In this document: positions 58,404 through 64,000 of the stretch, one piece after another
How the letters are laid out: each line of letters starts with the position of its first letter
Numbering within the stretch: position 1 is the first letter of the stretch
NCBI GenBank assembly: GCA_016297215.1
Contig: JAEDGZ010000006.1
Location: 10,543-74,542, forward strand
Origin: Paludibacteraceae bacterium
GTDB lineage: Bacteria > Bacteroidota > Bacteroidia > Bacteroidales > Paludibacteraceae
Length of the DNA: 64,000 bases
Reading direction: 5' to 3'
The notes under the pieces: model-generated
What the model saw: only the letters and a program-made list of their open reading frames with translations
Told to the model about the DNA's origin: nothing
The model's database searches: none
Position numbers and translations under genes: made by a program

Positions 58404-58435
58404 CAAAGGTACGAATGATAATTGGAATACGCAAA
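58404..58435 (-). promoter_or_regulatory. Promoter of arsR
   Basis: Minus strand: TTTG at 58432-58435, 20-bp spacer, TACCTTTG at 58404-58411, 40 bases before the arsR start. Autoregulation by ArsR through overlapping dyads is likely but not shown. Confidence 0.82.
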
Positions 58436-58526
58436 TAAAAAGGGCAGAAAAATTATTTTTCATGCCCAAAAACTTATTTATCCGAATTAAGAGTGATTCA
58501 TTCGGCTGTCTTTCGCGTATTTCGTC

Positions 58527-59153
58527 TTATTTTTTTTGATGAGTGCAAATAGTGCAGATCGTGTCGGCGGTGGAACGGAAAGTGTGAATCTGCAGATTTT
58601 CTAAGTTAGAAAGCACTTCATGCAAATCGTCAATGATTCCGGTACCGTAGCGTTTTAATACTGCCTCTTTGCGTGTCCAAAGTGCAGTAAATTCTTTATC
58701 GGGATTTTCGGATGTGGCAATTTGCTGCTGTTCTTGTGTGTTCATAGTCTTTTCTATCAGCGACTTTGAAGGATGGCGGATGGTTTCTATATCTATACCT
58801 ATTGGTATCGTGTCCACTGCTACGGCTATTGCTTTTTTACAATGAGATATAGAGAAGTAAGGTCGTGATGCAACATCATTCATATCGTTTTGGCTTCCTC
58901 TCCTTGAAAGCATCGGTTTCCCGTACTCGTTGTAGGTAAAGAGCAAATCGCCCTCTATGCCGTAGTGCTCACGGAGCAAGTCCTGCAACATCAGATACGC
59001 CTTCAAGCAGGCATACTGCCCGAAGGCGTGCTTGTACTGCAACGCCTGCGCCCGCCGCTGCTCCGACACCTGCGGCAACATCTCTTGGACTGCCTCCCAC
59101 GAGCAGTCCGTTATCGGTTCAATAGACCATTTTACGCCATCACATATGTTCAT
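58527..59153 (-). CDS. 4'-phosphopantetheinyl transferase
   Basis: A 208-residue Sfp-type enzyme that moves the phosphopantetheine arm of CoA to an ACP or PCP serine. Motifs are RPYFSISHCK, GIDIETIRH (Asp-x-Glu for Mg) and FTALWTRKEAVLKRYG, the Sfp/AcpT series. There is an extra loop RRGSQNDMNDVAS before the SISH motif. It is a good candidate to activate the two ACPs of the glycan operon, although it is 46 kb away and it could serve the fatty-acid ACP as well. It overlaps the aminotransferase gene by 14 bases. Confidence 0.9.
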   Translation of the reverse strand: MNICDGVKWSIEPITDCSWEAVQEMLPQVSEQRRAQALQYKHAFGQYACLKAYLMLQDLLREHYGIEGDLLFTYNEYGKPMLSRRGSQNDMNDVASRPYFSISHCKKAIAVAVDTIPIGIDIETIRHPSKSLIEKTMNTQEQQQIATSENPDKEFTALWTRKEAVLKRYGTGIIDDLHEVLSNLENLQIHTFRSTADTICTICTHQKK

Positions 59154-60465
59154 ACTCCTTATTAAATAGGGCTAAGCGGCGGTCGAGTTCATCGTATTGG
59201 TCTTCACGGATGGCGCTTGCGCAGCCGCGCATACCCTCGCGCTGTGCACCCGTATTGGTAAGCGTGATGGCAGATACACCATAGTAAATCAGTTTGTTAA
59301 GCAACTGCTCACCCGTCCAATCACGGTAGCCGAAGGTGAAGAAGAAACCATCGCCCACGGGCTGTCCGTCGGCATCCTTATCATAGACGATACGGAAACC
59401 GTTCTTCTCCATGATTTCCTTGATACGGCGGGCGCGGCGAGCATACTCGCGGGTGTTCTCCACGAAGTGCAACTTGCCTTGGCACGCCGCTTTGAACATC
59501 GCCGCCATGGCGTGTTGCACCGAGTGGGCAACGCCCGAAGAGAGGCTGTAGAGCACGATATAGACGAAGTTGCGCAGGAACTCGCCGTCGTTGTGATACC
59601 GCTCTGCCAATGCCGGATAGGGGCGGTGTGCGAGATAGGGATTCATCGCTACGATGGCGGCGCGCTGCCCCGCGTAGGAGAACATCTTGGAACAGGAAAT
59701 CATGTGCACGCAGTTGTTGGTGTAGCGTCCCACGGTGGGTTGGAAAGGCGGCTCGTAGGGCGTTCCGCGCTGCTCGCGGAAGTCCATGTTGAGGTACGCA
59801 AGGTCCTCTATCACCATCACGTTGTAGCGGGTAGCCAGCCGCCCGAGTATCTCTAATTCGCGCTCCGTCAGGCACATCCACGAGGGGTTGTTCGGGTTGC
59901 TGAACAAGACGGCGGCGATACGCCCCGTCTGGAAATGGCGCTCCAACTCTTCGCCGAACGCTTCGCCTCGGAAGTCCGCTACGTCGAAAGCGTCCACGCG
60001 CACGCCAATCACCGCGCACTGCTGTTTCTGCACAGGGAAACAGGGGTCGATGAACAGCACCGTATCGCGCTCTTTGTCGAACTGCGAGATGGTCAGGTTG
60101 AGTGCAAAAGCCGCCTGCATGGAGCCCACCGTGGGCACGATACAATCGGGCGGGATATCCAATCCGATGAACGCCCGCACGAACTCGCTGCCCCAGTGCT
60201 TCACCTCGGGAATACCCGTGATGAGCGGATAGTGGGAGCCGCAACCCTCTTTCAGCGCTTTGTGCTCCGTAGCGATACCTATCGCCTCGGCGGGCAAACC
60301 CGGCTCTCCCAACTCCATGTGGATAAACTCCTCGCCCGTAGCACGCTCAATGTCCTTCACTACACCCACCAACTGGCGGATGCTCGCATTGCCCAACTCA
60401 TGGGCATTACGCAAACCAAAGTCGATACACGTCTGGTCCACTAGTCGTTTATCTAAGGGAAACAT
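59140..60465 (-). CDS. Class I/II PLP-dependent aminotransferase
   Basis: A 441-residue fold-type I aminotransferase. The PLP lysine is in HMISCSKMFSYAGQRAAIVAM, with SNPNNPSWMCLTEREL, and VIEDLAYLNMDFRE. It is probably specific for aromatic or branched amino acids, since iorA/iorB, which oxidise the resulting 2-oxo acids, are directly upstream on the same strand. I cannot tell from sequence which amino acid. The gap to iorB holds an inverted repeat. Confidence 0.88.
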   Translation of the reverse strand: MFPLDKRLVDQTCIDFGLRNAHELGNASIRQLVGVVKDIERATGEEFIHMELGEPGLPAEAIGIATEHKALKEGCGSHYPLITGIPEVKHWGSEFVRAFIGLDIPPDCIVPTVGSMQAAFALNLTISQFDKERDTVLFIDPCFPVQKQQCAVIGVRVDAFDVADFRGEAFGEELERHFQTGRIAAVLFSNPNNPSWMCLTERELEILGRLATRYNVMVIEDLAYLNMDFREQRGTPYEPPFQPTVGRYTNNCVHMISCSKMFSYAGQRAAIVAMNPYLAHRPYPALAERYHNDGEFLRNFVYIVLYSLSSGVAHSVQHAMAAMFKAACQGKLHFVENTREYARRARRIKEIMEKNGFRIVYDKDADGQPVGDGFFFTFGYRDWTGEQLLNKLIYYGVSAITLTNTGAQREGMRGCASAIREDQYDELDRRLALFNKEYEHM

Positions 60466-60500
60466 TGCTTCGTAAATTAAAAATTAACAATTAACATGCA

Positions 60501-60545
60501 TTGAGATACATAGCAGTGGCATGTTAATTGTTAATTGTTAATTGT
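60501..60545. repeat. Inverted repeat of TTAATTG units at the iorB stop
   Basis: ATTAACAATTAACATGC (about 60484-60500) is mirrored by GCATGTTAATTGTTAAT (60519-60535); further TTAATTG units continue into the iorB frame, which ends N-Q-L-T-I-N-N. The right-hand part matches 31156-31180. Confidence 0.8.
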
Positions 60546-61115
60546 TAATTGGTTAAACCCTGCCTCTACGGCTTTCACGTTGGTGGCGACAACGGCTTCA
60601 CCTTTGCGGGCAAAGACGCGCTCCACGCCTGCAATCATCTTGTCGTGCTCAATGCCGAGCATGGGGATAGCGGCACCGAGCAGCACCATGTTCGCTGCCT
60701 GCGCGGGTGCGCCCACGCTCTTTGCCAGCGCCTCCACATCCAGCAACACATGGTTGGGGAACGCCTTGATATGCGCCAGCACTTCCTCTAAGTCGGGGTA
60801 GTTGGGGATATTCACAAACGGCACCGAGGAGGTTACTATCCACCCGTCGGGTTTCAGATACTCCACATACCGCAATGCCTCCATCGGCTCCAGCGAGATG
60901 ACCAAGTCGGCTCCGCCGCGGGGTATCAGGTCGGAATGGATAGGCTTGGTGGAGATACGCAGGTTCGACTGTACATCGCCGCCGCGCTGCGACATGCCGT
61001 GCACCTCGGCTTGCTTCAGGTAGAGTCCCTCGGCGAGTGCCGCCTCGCCTATCACGGTAGCGATAGAGAGGATACCTTGTCCTCCCACGCCTGCTAATAT
61101 AATATCACGTTTCAT
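60531..61115 (-). CDS. iorB: Indolepyruvate oxidoreductase subunit beta
   Basis: A 194-residue gamma-type 2-oxoacid oxidoreductase subunit: MKRDIILAGVGGQGILSIATVIGEAAL, AEVHGMSQRGGDVQSNLRIS and DLVISLEPMEALRYVEYL. The start at 61115 is the family start; 31 codons upstream are open but lie in a repeat tract. With IorA it oxidises aryl pyruvates to aryl-acyl-CoA and reduces ferredoxin in anaerobes. Its last residues are encoded by the TTAATTG repeat, so the original stop may have been moved. Confidence 0.93.
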   Translation of the reverse strand: MKRDIILAGVGGQGILSIATVIGEAALAEGLYLKQAEVHGMSQRGGDVQSNLRISTKPIHSDLIPRGGADLVISLEPMEALRYVEYLKPDGWIVTSSVPFVNIPNYPDLEEVLAHIKAFPNHVLLDVEALAKSVGAPAQAANMVLLGAAIPMLGIEHDKMIAGVERVFARKGEAVVATNVKAVEAGFNQLTINN

Positions 61116-61156
61116 TTTGGATGAAAGATTAAGGATTAAGGATAAAAGATAAATAG
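61116..61156. repeat. GATTAAG simple repeat between iorA and iorB
   Basis: AAGATTAAGGATTAAGGATA and similar units occupy the 41-base gap before the iorB start. The same words occur before iorA at 62765-62798. Confidence 0.8.
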
Positions 61157-62761
61157 TTAATTGCTCGTCGCTTTCTGCTTCAAGTGTCGTTTCAGGGTTT
61201 GGATACACTCGCGGCGGGCGATGACAACGGAGGTGCCTGCGTAGTTGATTTCCTCACGCAGTACTTGCTTTATCTCCTCCATGTTCTTCGGCAGGGGCAC
61301 TACCACATGCACATGCTCGGGTGCTACGCCCAGTCCCGTACATATCTGCTCCAAGCGTCCTGTGCCTGCGGAGTCTTGTCCGCCCGTCATACCCGTGGCC
61401 AGGTTGTCGGAGATGAGCACTACCACGTTGGCATTCGAGTTGACGCAGTCGAGCAGTCCTGTCATGCCGCTGTGGGTGAAAGTAGAGTCGCCAATGACAG
61501 CGATAGACGGGTGTTGTCCTGCGTCGGCAGCGCCTTTCGCCATCGTTACCGAAGCACCCATCTCCACGCAGGCGTGGATAGCATGGAAGGGCGAGAGTGC
61601 GCCGAGGGTGTAGCAACCTATGTCGCCGAAGATACGCGGCGAGGGGTACTCACGTGCCACTTCGTTGAGCGCAGCGTACATGTCGCGGTGTCCGCAGCCT
61701 TGGCATAGTGCGGGCGGACGGCTCACCACCAGCGTGTCGGCTTCCCGCACGGGCAGCGGTTCCATGCCCAGCGCCTTGCGCACGGCATCGGGGGTCAGTT
61801 CGCCCATACGCGGCAGGTCGCCCGTGAGGCGTCCTTTCACCGCCACCGTCGAAGGCACCATGCCGCGCAGCAGCTCTTCCACTACGGGCTGCCCCTCTTC
61901 CATCACCAGCACTTCCTCCGCGCCGTCTGCCACCATCCGCTCGATGAGGCGCACGGGCAGCGGATACTGTGCAATCTTGAGCACTGTGCAGTCGGGCTCG
62001 CCTTGCTCCATCAGGTAGTTGTATGCAATACCCGTTGCCACGATGGCACGTTTCGGGTTTGCCCCGCGCGTGTAGGTATTGTAGGGCGACTCTTCGCTCC
62101 TTGCGGTGAAGACAGGCTGCGCCGCCACCAGTTCGGCGTAGTTCTTCTTCGCGAAAGCGGGCAGCAGAATGAAGTGCTGCACGTTCTCCGGCAGCGACAG
62201 TTTGTTTTGCCGCGGTAGTTCATCGGTGGTCTCCACCACGGCGCGGGAGTGCGCCATACGGGTGGTAACGCGCAGCAGGATGGGTGTGCGCAGTTCCTCG
62301 CTCAGCGCGAAAGCATGGCGGGTCATCTCGTAAGCCTCCTGTTGGTTAGAGGGCTCGAAACATGGAATCATAGCGAACTTCGCATAGAAGCGCGAGTCCT
62401 GCTCGTTCTGTGAGGAGTGCATGCTCGGGTCATCGGCAGCGAGCACCACCAGCCCTCCGTTCACGCCCGTGATAGCCGCGTTCATAAAGGCGTCAGCGCA
62501 CACGTTCATGCCCACATGCTTCATGCAGACCAGTGCGCGTTTGCTCATGTACGACATGCCGAGCGCGCCTTCCATGGCGGTCTTCTCGTTGGTCGCCCAG
62601 CGGCAGAAGATGGGCTCCGTCGTCGTGCGTTTGGCTTCGTGGAGTTGGATGTACTCGGTTACCTCCGTAGAGGGAGTGCCGGGGTAGGCATACACGCCGC
62701 TCAGTCCGGCATCAATAGCGCCTTGGGCAATCGCCTCATCGCCTAAAAGTAAGTGTTTCAT
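61157..62761 (-). CDS. iorA: Indolepyruvate oxidoreductase subunit alpha
   Basis: A 534-residue TPP-dependent subunit. It starts LLLGDEAIAQGAIDAGLSGVYAYPGTPSTEVTEYI and has the TPP domain GDIGCYTLGALSPFHAIHACVEMGASVTMAKGA, GDSTFTHSGMTGLLDCVNSNANVVVLISDN. The start at 62761 follows a repeat tract. The C-terminus ends shortly after TSVVIARRECIQTL; the ferredoxin-like 4Fe-4S domain found at the end of archaeal IorA (about 640 residues) is absent, so this is a short form, which probably uses a separate ferredoxin. Confidence 0.93.
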   Translation of the reverse strand: MKHLLLGDEAIAQGAIDAGLSGVYAYPGTPSTEVTEYIQLHEAKRTTTEPIFCRWATNEKTAMEGALGMSYMSKRALVCMKHVGMNVCADAFMNAAITGVNGGLVVLAADDPSMHSSQNEQDSRFYAKFAMIPCFEPSNQQEAYEMTRHAFALSEELRTPILLRVTTRMAHSRAVVETTDELPRQNKLSLPENVQHFILLPAFAKKNYAELVAAQPVFTARSEESPYNTYTRGANPKRAIVATGIAYNYLMEQGEPDCTVLKIAQYPLPVRLIERMVADGAEEVLVMEEGQPVVEELLRGMVPSTVAVKGRLTGDLPRMGELTPDAVRKALGMEPLPVREADTLVVSRPPALCQGCGHRDMYAALNEVAREYPSPRIFGDIGCYTLGALSPFHAIHACVEMGASVTMAKGAADAGQHPSIAVIGDSTFTHSGMTGLLDCVNSNANVVVLISDNLATGMTGGQDSAGTGRLEQICTGLGVAPEHVHVVVPLPKNMEEIKQVLREEINYAGTSVVIARRECIQTLKRHLKQKATSN

Positions 62762-62764
62762 GGT

Positions 62765-62798
62765 TTTATGGATTAAGGATAAAAGATTAAGGATTAAA
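62765..62798. repeat. GATTAAG/GATAAAA simple repeat before iorA
   Basis: Units of GGATTAA and GGATAAAAGATTAA lie directly upstream of the iorA start (minus strand). Confidence 0.8.
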
Positions 62799-62865
62799 GA
62801 CAAATTAGTGTTGTCGATGTACAGATAATCGATTAATGATTCATTACACGGTCATTAACGGAGAA

Positions 62866-63546
62866 TCAAATCAGCCCTGCGGACAGTTCCTGCCATATCC
62901 GTTCGTCGGGGACGGGAGCGGTGATGGTGGTTGGCTGTTTGCTCACGGGGTGGATGAACGCTACTTGCCGCGCGTGGAGCGAGATGCCGCCATCGGGGTT
63001 GCTGCGCTTGGCGCCGTACTTCAAGTCCCCTTTTATCGGGCAGCCTATCGCCGCCAGTTGGCAGCGTATCTGGTGGTGGCGTCCTGTCTCCAACTGCACC
63101 TCCACCAGCGTGTAGCGCTCCCCTCGCGCCAGCGTGCGGTAACTCAACCGCGCCTCTTTCGCATCGCGCGCACCCTCCTTCGCCACGAACGACTTGTTCA
63201 ACTTCTCGTTGCGCACCAGCCTATGCACCAGCCGTCCCTCCGCGGGCACGGGCGCGTGCTCCACGATTGCCCAGTAGGTCTTCTGTATCTGCTCGTGGCT
63301 CTTGAATATCTCATTCAGCCGCGTGAGGGCTTTGCTCGTGCGGGCAAACAGCACCACGCCGCTGGTCGGACGGTCGAGCCGATGGGTAACACCGAGAAAG
63401 ACCTCGCCGGGCTTGTGGTATTTCTCTTTGATATACGCCTTCACCACCTCGCTCAGCGGGGTGTCGCCCGTCTTGTCGCCCTGCACTATCTCGCGGCAGG
63501 TCTTGTTGACGGCAATGATGTGATTATCTTCGTACAATACAGTCAT
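62866..63546 (-). CDS. RluA-family RNA pseudouridine synthase
   Basis: A 226-residue single-domain synthase, without an N-terminal S4 domain. The catalytic motif is THRLDRPTSGVVLFARTSKAL (the Asp of HRLDR), with VLYEDNHIIAVNKT at the start and LETGRHHQIRCQLAAIGCPIKGDLKYG. It converts uridine to pseudouridine in rRNA or tRNA; which position is not clear from sequence. It has its own promoter. The gap to iorA holds no gene. Confidence 0.92.
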   Translation of the reverse strand: MTVLYEDNHIIAVNKTCREIVQGDKTGDTPLSEVVKAYIKEKYHKPGEVFLGVTHRLDRPTSGVVLFARTSKALTRLNEIFKSHEQIQKTYWAIVEHAPVPAEGRLVHRLVRNEKLNKSFVAKEGARDAKEARLSYRTLARGERYTLVEVQLETGRHHQIRCQLAAIGCPIKGDLKYGAKRSNPDGGISLHARQVAFIHPVSKQPTTITAPVPDERIWQELSAGLI

Positions 63547-63607
63547 AGTGGGGAGTTAAAATGGAGGGTTACAGGGCTTTTCTATTTCATAATTGAAAAT
63601 CTGAGGG

Positions 63608-63638
63608 CAAAGATACGAAAACTTTTTTGCATACGCAA
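63608..63638 (-). promoter_or_regulatory. Promoter of the RluA-type gene
   Basis: Minus strand: TTG core at about 63636-63638, 20-bp spacer, TATCTTTG at 63608-63615. It faces away from the next promoter; the 160 bases between them hold no gene. Confidence 0.75.
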
Positions 63639-63798
63639 GTTATTTGCTTAAAAAATCTACTTATGTTGCTTGTCATTGTTGAAAATGGCAGTGGCTTATG
63701 ACAATGTCAAATGCAAAAGCACATTCATTATTGCAAAAGGACGGCAAAAGATTAGAAAAAAACAAAACCCCAAATTTCCCAAAGAAAGTTGCAAATAC

Positions 63799-63830
63799 TT
63801 GTACATTTCAAAATAAAGTAGTATCTTTGC
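63799..63830 (+). promoter_or_regulatory. Promoter of the last gene
   Basis: TTG at 63799-63801, 20-bp spacer, TATCTTTG at 63822-63829; the spacer carries TTTCAAAATAAAGTAG, a variant of the shared cassette. Confidence 0.82.
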
Positions 63831-63856
63831 ACAGTTTTTTTCAATAAGCAATCTAA

Positions 63857-64000
63857 ATGATGCAACGGCTAACTAAAGAACAAATAGAGGCTCGCGTGGA
63901 GCGGGCAATGGCGTTATTTCGGCAGGGGTTCAACTGCTCACAGTCGGTCTTTGCCTCTGTGGCAGACCTGTACGGTATCGAAGACGAAGCATTCGCCCTG
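63857..64000 (+). CDS. C_GCAxxG_C_C family protein, N-terminal part
   Basis: The first 48 codons of a gene cut by the window end. RVERAMALFRQGFNCSQSVFASVADLYG is the typical start of the C_GCAxxG_C_C family, small redox-type proteins with several conserved cysteines; the FNCSQSV Cys is the first one. Two ATG codons in a row (63857, 63860) mark the start. Function is unknown. The cysteines that would settle it lie outside. Confidence 0.85.
   Translation, partial: MMQRLTKEQIEARVERAMALFRQGFNCSQSVFASVADLYGIEDEAFAL

Noticed and set aside
1..64000. tRNA, rRNA, transposase, integrase and phage genes
   Set aside because: I looked for their motifs and found none; the repeats noted are all too short to be insertion sequences.

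Overview
The window is a chromosomal segment from a member of the Bacteroidales (phylum Bacteroidota), probably an uncultured gut-type lineage; genus cannot be fixed from sequence alone. The evidence is: promoters of the Bacteroidota type (TTTG, 20 bp, TAnnTTTG) in front of many genes; proteins typical of the phylum (DUF3078, DUF4293, Omp28-like proteins, GldF, a PorE-like OmpA lipoprotein, C-terminal type IX secretion sorting tails, a 29-residue basic peptide, an RF3/RidA neighbourhood); and a small Bacteroidales-type SRP RNA. No transposase, phage gene, CRISPR array, tRNA or rRNA was seen.

Layout. 1-2128: the 3' end of secA and an overlapping DUF3078 gene. 2210-12273: one 12-gene operon with its own promoter and terminator that mixes surface-glycan enzymes (WbsX-like and GT4 transferases, PglD/PglC/PglE-like trio) with a small acyl-ACP synthesis set (two ACPs, two ketoreductase-type SDRs, an AMP-forming ligase, a KASIII-like synthase, a hexapeptide acyltransferase). 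It probably makes and attaches an unusual acyl group to an amino sugar. 12310-16182: a RecD-like helicase, the SRP RNA, a GNAT gene and a two-component pair. 16235-23052: a six-gene operon of envelope thioredoxin-fold proteins (TlpA, three Omp28-like proteins) with a beta-barrel protein and T9SS-type tails. 23053-24366: a gene-free stretch of about 1.3 kb full of palindromes, ending in a cobalamin riboswitch with an intrinsic terminator that controls nrdD-nrdG. 27152-28816: an AspT/YidE-type transporter. 28894-38643 (minus): tex, folA, thyA, a DUF1016 nuclease, a PorE-like protein, a choloylglycine-hydrolase-like lipoprotein, DUF1015 and a bactofilin. 38856-42107 (plus): a small membrane protein, an OmpH/Skp protein, a Wzi-like barrel and DUF4293. 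42108-51404 (minus): recQ, kbl, gldF, a nucleoside permease, prfC, a GIY-YIG protein, RidA and a C1 peptidase. 51664-54134: RNase G, a tiny ribosome-type peptide and HU. 54437-58362: mutY, then an ArsR-controlled set (permease, CcdA-like permease, ArsF-like thioredoxin lipoprotein, small thioredoxin). 58527-63546: a phosphopantetheinyl transferase, an aminotransferase, indolepyruvate oxidoreductase iorB/iorA and an RluA-type pseudouridine synthase. The window closes inside a C_GCAxxG_C_C-type gene.

How parts may work together. The phosphopantetheinyl transferase at 58.5 kb could activate the two ACPs of the glycan operon. The PorE-like protein is consistent with a type IX secretion system that would export the CTD-bearing Omp28-like proteins. 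The cobalamin riboswitch suggests that the B12-independent anaerobic ribonucleotide reductase is shut off when B12 is plentiful, which implies a B12-dependent enzyme elsewhere.

The most unusual signal is not a gene. The segment carries several families of small repeats: a 26-bp palindrome (GCAGGCG arm) in at least seven places, near-identical promoter cassettes whose spacer is conserved as well as the boxes, and short 7-14 bp tandem repeats sitting at start or stop codons. Some of these have entered reading frames (RecD-like helicase, recQ, prfC, a GNAT gene) without breaking them.
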